Shown here piece after piece: positions 8,336 to 16,310 of a stretch of DNA of 64,000 nucleotides; positions within the stretch are counted from its first letter, which is position 1; each line of letters begins with the position of its first letter. A program made the position numbers and the translations under genes. Under the pieces are notes generated by a model, which worked only from the letters and a program-made list of their open reading frames with translations, did no database searches and was not told the origin of the DNA. Origin of the DNA: Clostridium weizhouense (GTDB lineage Bacteria; Bacillota; Clostridia; Clostridiales; Clostridiaceae). The stretch covers positions 108,579 to 172,578 of the forward strand of contig NZ_JAHXPT010000011.1 of the NCBI RefSeq assembly GCF_019431045.1. The letters are read 5' to 3'.

Positions 8336-10258
8336 GTGAGAGATAACTTAGTTTATAAAATTTTAAAGAACCATATTGTAGAGGGAGAATTAAAGACTGG
8401 TGAACCAATTGCTTTAAAGATTGATAAGACCTTAACTCAAGATTCAACAGGAACAATGGCATATCTTCAATTAGAAGCTATGGGAATTGATAGAGTTAAA
8501 ACAAAAAAGTCAGTGGCATTTATAGATCATAATATGTTACAACAAGGCTTTGAAAATGCAGATGATCATAAATTTATTCAAACTGTAGCATCAAAATATG
8601 GAGTATATTTTTCAAAACCAGGTAACGGAATATGTCATCAAATTTTCTTAGAAAGATTTGCAACACCTGGAGATACATTAATAGGATCAGATAGCCATAC
8701 ACCTACAGCCGGTGGAGTATGTATGCTTGCAATGGGAGCAGGTGGTCTTGATGTTGCTCTTGCAATGGGTGGTGGAGCTTATAATATTAATACTCCAAAG
8801 GTAATAAAGATTAATCTTATAGGAAAATTAAATAAAATGGTTTCGGCGAAAGATATTATTCTTGAAGTTTTAAGAGTATTAACTGTTAAAGGTGGAGTGG
8901 GAAAAGTATTTGAGTATGGTGGAGAGGGTGTAAAAACATTATCAGTACCAGAAAGAGCCACTATAACAAACATGGGAGCAGAACTAGGGGCTACAACTTC
9001 AATTTTTCCAAGTGATGAAAGAACATTAGAATTTTTAAAAGCTCAACAAAGAGAAGAAGATTGGATAGAGCTTAAACCTGATGAGGATGCATTTTATGAT
9101 GAAGAAATTACTATTAATTTAAGTGAATTAACACCTCTTACAGCTAAACCACATAGCCCAGATAATGTAGCAAAGGTTAGTGAGGTTGATGATATTAAGG
9201 TAGATCAAGTATTTATAGGAAGTTGTACTAATTCTTCTTATGAGGATTTAATGAAAGTTGCTAAAATATTAAAAGGAAATAAAGTTCATCCAAATGTTAG
9301 TTTAGTAATTGGACCAGGTTCAAGACAAGTTATGGAGATGATAGCTAGAAATGGTGCTTTAGCAGATATTATAAGTTCAGGTGCCAGAATACTTGAAAAC
9401 TCTTGTGGACCGTGTATTGGAATGGGGCAAGCACCAGGAACTAATGGTATTTCACTTAGAACTGTAAATAGAAATTTCTATGGCAGAAGTGGGACATTAT
9501 CAGGTCAAATATATATAGTAAGTCCAGAGACTGCTGCTGTTTCTGCTATTAAAGGCATATTATCTGATCCAAGAGAAATGGAAGTAGATATAAAGATAGA
9601 TATGCCTGATAAATTTTTAATAGATGATTCTATGATTTTAGAACCTGCTACAATGAATCAAGAAGTTGAGGTTGTTAGGGGTCCTAATATTAAGCCATTT
9701 CCAATAGGGAAAGAATTAAGCAACGAGATTAATGGAAAAGTATTAATAAAACTTGAGGATAATATCACAACAGATCATATTATGCCATCAAATTCTAAAT
9801 TATTGCCATTTAGATCCAATATTCCATATCTTTCGGAATTCTGTTTTAATACAGTAGATACAGAATTCCCTAAAAGAGCTAAAGAGTATGGTGGTGGATT
9901 TATAGTAGCAGGTGAAAACTATGGTCAAGGTTCTAGTAGAGAACATGCGGCTTTAGCACCTTTATATTTAGGGATAAGAGCAGTTATTGCTAAATCATTT
10001 GCTAGAATTCATAAGGCTAATTTAATAAATAATGGAATATTACCATTAGAATTTAAAACTATAGAAGATTATGATAATATTGATTTAACAGATGATTTAA
10101 AAATTGAAAATATACAAAAATCATTAGATGAGGGAATAGTAAACATTAAAAATTTAACTAAAGGATATGAATTTAAAGTATTAGTAGAATTAACTAAGAA
10201 GGAAATAGAAGTTATTAAAGTCGGTGGAAGATTAAATTATGTAAAATTAAATATTTAG
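8336..10258 (+). CDS. acn: Aconitate hydratase (fused large and small domains)
   Basis: This 640-residue enzyme interconverts citrate and isocitrate. The three [4Fe-4S] ligands are Cys297 (SCTNSS), Cys357 and Cys360 (SCGPCIG). The swivelling domain with [12 protein letters not shown] is near residue 536. The length and fused layout match the putative-aconitase subgroup rather than separate LeuC/LeuD. It starts at GTG with AGGGGGA 7 bases upstream. It follows the homocitrate/citrate synthase by 160 bases without a terminator between, suggesting an operon making citrate then isocitrate for glutamate. Isocitrate dehydrogenase is not in the window. Confidence 0.93.
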   Translation: MRDNLVYKILKNHIVEGELKTGEPIALKIDKTLTQDSTGTMAYLQLEAMGIDRVKTKKSVAFIDHNMLQQGFENADDHKFIQTVASKYGVYFSKPGNGICHQIFLERFATPGDTLIGSDSHTPTAGGVCMLAMGAGGLDVALAMGGGAYNINTPKVIKINLIGKLNKMVSAKDIILEVLRVLTVKGGVGKVFEYGGEGVKTLSVPERATITNMGAELGATTSIFPSDERTLEFLKAQQREEDWIELKPDEDAFYDEEITINLSELTPLTAKPHSPDNVAKVSEVDDIKVDQVFIGSCTNSSYEDLMKVAKILKGNKVHPNVSLVIGPGSRQVMEMIARNGALADIISSGARILENSCGPCIGMGQAPGTNGISLRTVNRNFYGRSGTLSGQIYIVSPETAAVSAIKGILSDPREMEVDIKIDMPDKFLIDDSMILEPATMNQEVEVVRGPNIKPFPIGKELSNEINGKVLIKLEDNITTDHIMPSNSKLLPFRSNIPYLSEFCFNTVDTEFPKRAKEYGGGFIVAGENYGQGSSREHAALAPLYLGIRAVIAKSFARIHKANLINNGILPLEFKTIEDYDNIDLTDDLKIENIQKSLDEGIVNIKNLTKGYEFKVLVELTKKEIEVIKVGGRLNYVKLNI

Positions 10259-10275
10259 TTAGTATAATTAGAAAA

Positions 10276-10320
10276 ATAGTACAGAATTTGTTTTAATATA
10301 AATTTTGTACTATTTTTTTA
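10276..10320 (+). terminator. Terminator after acn
   Basis: AGTACAGAATTT pairs with AATTTTGTACT (one mismatch) and a T7 run follows. Confidence 0.85.
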
Positions 10321-10485
10321 TAAAAATATATTTTATATAGTCATTTATATAAAATAGGTCTTATATATGATAAAATATGGATATAAAACATATTTATTAC
10401 AAAAATAAGGATATATCTATATAGGTTTATACATTATAATGAAAGATCTTAAATTAATATAAAATATTTTTAGGTAGGGGAATAT

Positions 10486-12753
10486 ATGAATAATAAAAAG
10501 AAAAATATTCTTAAGTTTGCATTCATAATTATAATAATTTTATTGTTAATAGTAAGTGGACTTTTAATATGTATAAAAGATGTGAAAAATTTATTAGTTC
10601 AGGGTGATAAAACAATTATTACAGGTGTCTCTAATAAAAATGCAGTAGTTATAAATGATAAAATAAATGAAACATTTGAATATATGAAATGTATAACTAA
10701 TTGTTTTGAAAAAAGAAATATAGAAGATACATCTTCAATGTTAAATTTTTTAAAATTAGAAACTAAAATTAATTCTTTTTCTAAAATGGGAATCATAAAT
10801 TCTAATGGTATTTTGAAGTCAACAGATGGTTTAAGTTTAAATTTATCAAATGAAGATTATTTTAAAAAAGCTATGAACGGAGAAACAACAGTATCTAAAG
10901 GTATATTTGATAATACAAGCGGTAAAATGATTTTTATATATGTTATGCCAATAAAAGATAATGAAGTTATCAAAGAGGCATTATATGCAACTGTATCTTG
11001 TGAAAAAATCCAAAATATATTGTTATCAACAGATGATTTTAATGGAAATATAGAATCATGTATAATTGATAAGTATGGAAATGTAATAGTAGAAGCAAAG
11101 GATTCTGAAAATTTATTAGAATGGGAAAATGTTTTTGAAAATCAAAAGGTCAATAAAATAGATAGTCAATATGAGAAGGAATTATATAATGCTAGAACTG
11201 ATTTAGAATATGGAATAAATGGATGTAGATGTATAAAAATAAACAACATAAATCATATTTTCGCATATTCAAAAATAGATAATTTAAAAGATCATTATAT
11301 ATTAACAAAAGTGGAGTCATCGGTAATTAATAATAGAGAAAATCATATAAAACTTATGGTTGTTATTTTTGGAATATTTATATCAATAATATTTTTAGGG
11401 TTAATTTTTTATATACAAAGGTATAGAAATAAAAAAGAAAAATTAATAAAAGATATTGCATTCGTTGATAATATTACTGGTGGAAAAACATTAATGAAAT
11501 TTAAAATAGATGTTAAAGAAAGATTATTAAATAGTAAAGATAAAGAATATGCTTTGGTTGAATTTGACATTTGTAAGTTTAAAATTATTAATGATATATG
11601 GGGATATAACACAGGAAACTTGTTACTAAAGCATATATCAGAAGTGTTAGAAAAGAAATTATCTAATAGAGATATATTTTGTAGAGCGAGAGATGATTTA
11701 TTTATAGCATTATTAATATATAAAAATAATAATCAAATGTTAGAAAAAATTAAAAGATTAGATAAGGATATACGATATTTTGAAACAGAAACAAAAGAAA
11801 TTCCTAACTTTAATTTATCTTATGGAGTATATGTTATAGATGGATTAGAAAATGATATAAATAAAATGATAGATAATGCATCATTTGCAAGAGAAATTTC
11901 TAAGAAAGACTGCAACCAAACAATAGCATTCTATGATAGTAATTTACAAAGCAAATTAATAGAACAAAAGCAAATCGAAGATATTATGTATAATGCTTTA
12001 AATAATAATGAATTTGAAGTATATTTACAACCGAAATATGATATAAATTTAGAAATTTGTGTTGGCGCAGAGGCACTTGTTAGATGGAATAATCCGGGAA
12101 AAGGAATAATAAGTCCTGTGAATTTTATTCCTTTATTTGAGAAAAATGGATTTATAGTTAATTTAGATATGTTTATTTTTGAACAAGTTTGTGTAAGGTT
12201 AAATGAATGGAAAAAAAGAGAGGTTAAATTAGTCCCTATATCAGTAAATATATCTAGAGTAAATCTAAAGAATGTTGAATATTTTATCAAAAATATTAAA
12301 TTTATATTTAATAAATATGATATACCACCTAATTTAATAGAAATAGAAATTACAGAAAGTGCAATCTTTGATGATTATAATAATATAATGCAAGCATTAT
12401 CTAAACTACAAAAAATAGGATTTAGTATTTCATTAGATGATTTTGGAACAGGACTTTCTTCGCTTAATATCTTAAAAGATTTGCCTATTGATATAATAAA
12501 ACTTGATAGAGAGTTTTTGAATAGTAAAGACAGTTCAAAAAAAGGAGAAATAGTTATATCGAATATAGTTAGGATGGTTAATGAGTTAGACTTAACTGTA
12601 ATTTGTGAAGGTGTAGAAACTTATGAACAAGCTGAATTTTTAAGTAGAGTAGGATGCAGTAGGGCTCAAGGGTATTTATACGCAAAACCAATGCCTATAA
12701 AAGATTTTGAAGAAAGTGAACTATTATTTAAAGAAGTTACAGTCAAAAAGTAA
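10486..12753 (+). CDS. Membrane c-di-GMP protein: Cache-like sensor, degenerate GGDEF, intact EAL
   Basis: This 755-residue protein has a transmembrane helix at about 9-30, an extracellular sensor at 31-285 with the Cache signature NEDYFKKA...KGIFDNTSGKMIF, and a second helix at about 287-309. A GGDEF-fold domain follows in which the signature reads R402-D-D-L-F406 instead of GGDEF, so diguanylate cyclase activity is unlikely. The EAL domain keeps E529-A-L and D651-D-F-G-T-G, the hallmarks of an active c-di-GMP phosphodiesterase. It is monocistronic with TAGGGGAA before ATG and an exceptionally long 3' palindrome. The GGDEF part may bind GTP as an allosteric site. Confidence 0.92.
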   Translation: MNNKKKNILKFAFIIIIILLLIVSGLLICIKDVKNLLVQGDKTIITGVSNKNAVVINDKINETFEYMKCITNCFEKRNIEDTSSMLNFLKLETKINSFSKMGIINSNGILKSTDGLSLNLSNEDYFKKAMNGETTVSKGIFDNTSGKMIFIYVMPIKDNEVIKEALYATVSCEKIQNILLSTDDFNGNIESCIIDKYGNVIVEAKDSENLLEWENVFENQKVNKIDSQYEKELYNARTDLEYGINGCRCIKINNINHIFAYSKIDNLKDHYILTKVESSVINNRENHIKLMVVIFGIFISIIFLGLIFYIQRYRNKKEKLIKDIAFVDNITGGKTLMKFKIDVKERLLNSKDKEYALVEFDICKFKIINDIWGYNTGNLLLKHISEVLEKKLSNRDIFCRARDDLFIALLIYKNNNQMLEKIKRLDKDIRYFETETKEIPNFNLSYGVYVIDGLENDINKMIDNASFAREISKKDCNQTIAFYDSNLQSKLIEQKQIEDIMYNALNNNEFEVYLQPKYDINLEICVGAEALVRWNNPGKGIISPVNFIPLFEKNGFIVNLDMFIFEQVCVRLNEWKKREVKLVPISVNISRVNLKNVEYFIKNIKFIFNKYDIPPNLIEIEITESAIFDDYNNIMQALSKLQKIGFSISLDDFGTGLSSLNILKDLPIDIIKLDREFLNSKDSSKKGEIVISNIVRMVNELDLTVICEGVETYEQAEFLSRVGCSRAQGYLYAKPMPIKDFEESELLFKEVTVKK

Positions 12754-12786
12754 TGATAAAGTAAGTTTGTTTATTTTATATCTAAT

Positions 12787-12857
12787 ATAAGCTAATCTTA
12801 TAAGAATGTTATAAAATGTACTAATTTAAATTTTATAACATTCTTATTTTAGCTTAT
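12787..12857 (+). terminator. Long palindromic terminator after the EAL gene
   Basis: AAGAATGTTATAAAAT pairs perfectly with ATTTTATAACATTCTT. The stem extends outward through ATAAGCTAA / TTAGCTTAT, giving about 25 bp of pairing over 71 bases. Confidence 0.8.
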
Positions 12858-12873
12858 AATTAAAAATATAAAG

Positions 12874-12942
12874 TTAGGTATATTCAAAAAATGATATACC
12901 CATATGTTCATCTATTTAAGCTATTATTTTACATAGCTTATC
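12874..12942. repeat. Dispersed palindromic element, degenerate copy C
   Basis: TTAGGTATATTCAAAAAAT opens it and CTATTATTTTACATAGCTTA closes it, matching both ends of the family. The centre is diverged. It lies between the EAL gene and nrdG. Confidence 0.6.
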
Positions 12943-13040
12943 AAACATTTTTATTATTTATCATACTTTAAATGAAGGTTGATATTATTTTAAATTATAG
13001 GTTTATTATATATAACAAATTAAGAGGAAGTGATTTTGTT

Positions 13041-13550
13041 TTGAAAAAAACTATAAGATTATCAGGCATTGCTTATGAAAGTTTAGTAAATGGTCCAGGA
13101 ATGAGAAGAGTATTTTTTTCTCAAGGCTGTAAACATAATTGTAAAGGATGTTTTAACCCTGATACTCATGATTTTAATGGAGGAGAAGAAAAAGATATAG
13201 ATTTATTAATACAAGATGTATTAGATAATCCAATGATCAAAGGAATAACATTTAGTGGAGGAGATCCTTTTGAAAGAGCAGAAGAATTTTCATATATGGC
13301 AAAGGAATTCAAAAAGAATAATAAAAATATATGGTGTTATACAGGATATACTTTTGAATACATAATAGAAAATTTAGAATTAAGAAATGGTTGGAAAGAA
13401 TTAATAAGTAATATAGATGTTTTAGTAGATGGAAAATTCGAGGAAGATAAAAAGGAGGATGGTTTAAAGTTTAGAGGTTCATCAAATCAAAGAATAATAG
13501 ATGTAAAAGAAAGTCTTAAATGTGGATATATAGTAGGGTTTAATTTATAA
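13041..13550 (+). CDS. nrdG: Anaerobic ribonucleotide reductase activating enzyme NrdG
   Basis: This 169-residue radical-SAM enzyme creates the glycyl radical on NrdD. The cluster motif is C30-x3-C34-x2-C37, and GITFSGGDPF is the SAM-binding GGE-like motif. The start is TTG 13041, preceded by GAGGAAGTGA at 13024-13033. An in-frame ATG at 12972 has no ribosome site and would overlap AT-rich leader DNA. Its partner nrdD is 6.4 kb upstream with four genes' worth of unrelated DNA between. It ends at a strong terminator. Confidence 0.95.
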   Translation: MKKTIRLSGIAYESLVNGPGMRRVFFSQGCKHNCKGCFNPDTHDFNGGEEKDIDLLIQDVLDNPMIKGITFSGGDPFERAEEFSYMAKEFKKNNKNIWCYTGYTFEYIIENLELRNGWKELISNIDVLVDGKFEEDKKEDGLKFRGSSNQRIIDVKESLKCGYIVGFNL

Positions 13551-13590
13551 AGAAAAACTCTCTACATTATAAGTAGAGAGTTTTCTTTGT
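13548..13590 (+). terminator. Terminator after nrdG
   Basis: AAAACTCTCTAC (13554-13565) pairs perfectly with GTAGAGAGTTTT (13573-13584), followed by TCTTTG. Confidence 0.9.
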
Positions 13591-13920
13591 AAATAAATAA
13601 TTTATCTTTAGAATAGCTTATAGGCACTATTCTAAATTAAGGGGACTAATGATTATTATGATATTGTGGCTACATTCATATTATGGACAAGCGAAAAAAT
13701 TTTATACATACTTATTAAAAAAATTTATTTTTAATAAGTTTTATAATAAAGATAGATTTTTAGTTAGTTTATAAAAGTAATATAAAATTAAAGAATAATT
13801 TATATTAAAAATAAGTTTATAATAGTAGATATAAATAAATTTCTTAATATATTATTTTAGTTATAAATAGTATGTAAATAAGATTTTTATAATATTAGAT
13901 ATTAAATAGGAGGGGTATTA
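13591..13920 (+). other. Structured intergenic region before the GH16 gene
   Basis: It contains a perfect 10-bp hairpin (TTTAGAATAG 13607-13616 with CTATTCTAAA 13627-13636). A possible 41-codon ORF follows (13649-13774, preceded by AAGGGGA), with a second perfect stem around 13707-13741 (ACTTATTAAAAA / TTTTTAATAAGT) inside it. The rest is featureless AT-rich DNA. I do not call the short ORF a gene. Confidence 0.35.
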
Positions 13921-15048
13921 ATGAGATATATTAAAAATATATCAGCTTTAATTGCATTAACTTTGATTATAAATTTAAGTATAGTATTTTCTAATGTAAG
14001 TGCAAATGAAGTAGATTCAAATGAGTGGAAACTTGTATGGAGTGATGAATTTAATGATAGAAATGTAAATACTTCGAATTGGACATATGACATAGATGGT
14101 CATGGATGGGGGAATAATGAGCTTCAATATTATACAGACAGAGAAGAAAATGCACGGATTGAAGATGGTAATCTTGTTATTCAAGCTAAAAAAGAAGACT
14201 TCAATGGAAGTAAATATACTTCTGCACGATTAAAATCAGAGGGATTACAAGAATTTACTTATGGAAAAATAGAAGCAAGAATTAAACTTCCATCAGATAA
14301 AGGTCTATGGCCTGCTTTTTGGATGTTAGGAGCAAATATGTCTTCTGTTAAATGGCCTAATTGCGGTGAAATAGATATTATGGAACATGTAAATACTGAA
14401 AATAAAATTTATGGAACTCTTCATTGGAATGATAAAGGAGCACAGTCTTTTGGTAATAAATTTGAAGTTGATGTAACAGAGTATCATACTTATTCAATTG
14501 AGTGGAATCCAAATACTATTAAGTGGTTTGTAGATGGTGTACAATATGAAGAATTAAGTATTGCAAATAATATTACTGGTAATGATGAATTCCATAAACC
14601 ATTTTTTATATTATTAAATTTAGCTGTTGGTGGAAATTGGCCACAAGATCCAGATTTATCTACAAATTTTCCAGCTAAAATGTATGTAGATTATGTCCGT
14701 GTTTATAAAAATGTAAATGATAATTTAATAGAACATAAAACAAGAAATGGATGGTTTAAAGATAAAAAAAATCAATGTCAGTATTATTTAGATGATAATT
14801 CAACTCCAGTTAAAGGATGGGTATATAATAATAATAATTGGTATTACTTAGATAATGAATGCAAAATGAGAACAGGTTGGATTAACCCTAATACAGACTG
14901 GTATTATTTAAATGATTCAGGAGAGATGCAAACTGGATGGCAAAAATGTGATGGAAAATTGTATTATTTTGATAATAACGGAGCTATGTTAAAAAATACA
15001 ATTATTCAAGGACGTAAATTAGGAACTGATGGAAATGTTATTGAATAA
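13921..15048 (+). CDS. Secreted GH16 beta-1,3-glucanase (laminarinase-like) with cell-wall-binding repeats
   Basis: This 375-residue exported enzyme has a signal peptide ending near VSA28 and a GH16 domain at about 33-262. The catalytic motif is GEIDIME with Glu150 as nucleophile, Asp152, and Glu155 as acid/base. The WPAFWMLG and DYVRVYKN blocks agree with endo-beta-1,3(4)-glucanases. From residue 277 to the end, GW...WYYL...G.M.TGW repeats of the choline-binding/glucan-binding type are present, likely anchoring it to a cell wall. TAGGAGGGG precedes the ATG. It has its own terminator and lacks the LacI-type operator of its neighbours. Confidence 0.93.
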   Translation: MRYIKNISALIALTLIINLSIVFSNVSANEVDSNEWKLVWSDEFNDRNVNTSNWTYDIDGHGWGNNELQYYTDREENARIEDGNLVIQAKKEDFNGSKYTSARLKSEGLQEFTYGKIEARIKLPSDKGLWPAFWMLGANMSSVKWPNCGEIDIMEHVNTENKIYGTLHWNDKGAQSFGNKFEVDVTEYHTYSIEWNPNTIKWFVDGVQYEELSIANNITGNDEFHKPFFILLNLAVGGNWPQDPDLSTNFPAKMYVDYVRVYKNVNDNLIEHKTRNGWFKDKKNQCQYYLDDNSTPVKGWVYNNNNWYYLDNECKMRTGWINPNTDWYYLNDSGEMQTGWQKCDGKLYYFDNNGAMLKNTIIQGRKLGTDGNVIE

Positions 15049-15081
15049 TATTTATAAATTAAAAATATTTTAATAGGTAGG

Positions 15082-15137
15082 CATTAAAGTCTAAGTGAAT
15101 GAATATAATATATCACTTAGACTTTAATGTTTTTTTA
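15082..15137 (+). terminator. Terminator after the GH16 gene
   Basis: CATTAAAGTCTAAGTGA pairs perfectly with TCACTTAGACTTTAATG (17 bp), followed by seven Ts. Confidence 0.93.
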
Positions 15138-15151
15138 TTATAAAGTGAATA

Positions 15152-15205
15152 TTGATATATATATTTAAATATGTTATCGTATACTTGAGTAATCGGTTAA
15201 CCTAA
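15152..15205 (+). promoter_or_regulatory. Promoter and operator of the LacI-family gene
   Basis: TTGATA (15152) and TATCGT (15175) are 17 bases apart. The operator at 15189-15205, GTAATCGGTTAACCTAA, follows with the palindromic core GGTTAACC. Its twin lies before the GH13 gene. Confidence 0.65.
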
Positions 15206-15224
15206 ATATAAAAGGAGTATTAAG

Positions 15225-16229
15225 ATGACACCAACTATAAAAGATGTAGCAAAATTATCCAATGTATCTGTTGCTACAGTATCAAGAATTTTAAATAATC
15301 TTGGAGGATATTCTGAAGAAACTAGAATACAAGTTCTAAAAGTAGTTAACGAAATTGGATATAAAAGAAATGCAATTGCAAGATCACTGTCAACAAATAC
15401 GACTAGAACTATAGGAGTAATTATACCAGATGTATCTACAAATTTTGATGGAGAAATTATTCGTGGAATAGAAGATTCAGCACGTAATAATAATTATAGT
15501 GTTATACTTTGTAATACAGGTTCAGAAGGTATTAGGACTTTGGAATATTTAAGAATAGTAGAAGAAAGAAAGTTAGATGCTGTCATCATTGTAAGTATAC
15601 AAATACTAGATGAATATTATAAAGTTTTAAATAAAATGAATATTCCATATATATTAATTTCAACAAAGTCATTTAATTATGATATGCCTTATATAAAAGT
15701 AGATGATATATCAGCATCATATGCTGCAACTAAATATTTATTAGATAGAGGACATAAAAATATAGCTATGATTAGTGGCACAAAGAAAGATCCTATAGCA
15801 GGATGGCCAAGAGTTCAAGGATACATAAATGCACTTTTAGACTATGGAATAAAGTTAGATGACGAACTTATTGTATATGGAGATTTTTCTTATAAAAGTG
15901 GTATTGAATGCATGAATATTTTGTTAAATAAAAAAAAGAAATTTACGGCTATATTTGTAGCAAGTGATGATATGGCAGTAGGAGTTTTAAATGTAGCATA
16001 TAGAGAAAGTATTAGAATACCAGAAGATCTATCGGTTATTGGATATGATAATACTAAGATTGCGATAATGTCCATACCACCATTAACAACATTATCACAA
16101 CCATTATATGAAATGGGATGTAAAGCATTCAATGAAATTTTAAATATGTTAAATGGAAAAGAGTCTAAAAGGGAAATAATTATGCAGCATAATATTGTTG
16201 AAAGAGAAACAGTAAAATGGTTAAAATAA
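15225..16229 (+). CDS. LacI-family transcriptional regulator
   Basis: This 334-residue repressor has the N-terminal HTH with hinge (TIKDVAKLSNVSVATVSRIL, then RNAIARSLST) and a periplasmic-binding-like sugar domain. AAAGGAG lies 6 bases before the ATG. The two GTAA(T/A)CGGTTAACCTAA sites, one before this gene and one before the GH13 gene, are the natural targets. It would then be autoregulated and control the glucosidase-transporter operon. Its transcript ends at a hairpin covering its stop codon. The inducer is probably an alpha-glucoside, judged only from the neighbouring GH13 enzyme. Confidence 0.93.
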   Translation: MTPTIKDVAKLSNVSVATVSRILNNLGGYSEETRIQVLKVVNEIGYKRNAIARSLSTNTTRTIGVIIPDVSTNFDGEIIRGIEDSARNNNYSVILCNTGSEGIRTLEYLRIVEERKLDAVIIVSIQILDEYYKVLNKMNIPYILISTKSFNYDMPYIKVDDISASYAATKYLLDRGHKNIAMISGTKKDPIAGWPRVQGYINALLDYGIKLDDELIVYGDFSYKSGIECMNILLNKKKKFTAIFVASDDMAVGVLNVAYRESIRIPEDLSVIGYDNTKIAIMSIPPLTTLSQPLYEMGCKAFNEILNMLNGKESKREIIMQHNIVERETVKWLK

Positions 16230-16246
16230 AAACCATTTTATTTTTC
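16214..16246 (+). terminator. Terminator overlapping the lacI-type stop codon
   Basis: AAAATGGTT (16214-16222) pairs with AACCATTTT (16231-16239), followed by ATTTTTC. Confidence 0.75.
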
Positions 16247-16254
16247 AGATTTAC

Positions 16255-16271
16255 GTAAACGGTTAACCTAA
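16255..16271 (+). promoter_or_regulatory. LacI-type operator before the GH13-ABC operon
   Basis: GTAAACGGTTAACCTAA matches the site before the regulator gene at 16 of 17 bases and has the same GGTTAACC core. Confidence 0.75.
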
Positions 16272-16310
16272 TACATAGTTTATTTATTTTAAATAAAAGG
16301 AGACGATTTT

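Noticed and set aside
11931..12290. Minus-strand open frame inside the EAL gene
   Set aside because: It has no ribosome site and lies fully within a well-supported gene; low-complexity antisense frames are frequent in AT-rich DNA.
13649..13774. 41-codon ORF before the GH16 gene as a real gene
   Set aside because: The ribosome site is weak and close, and no protein features are seen; kept only as a finding.
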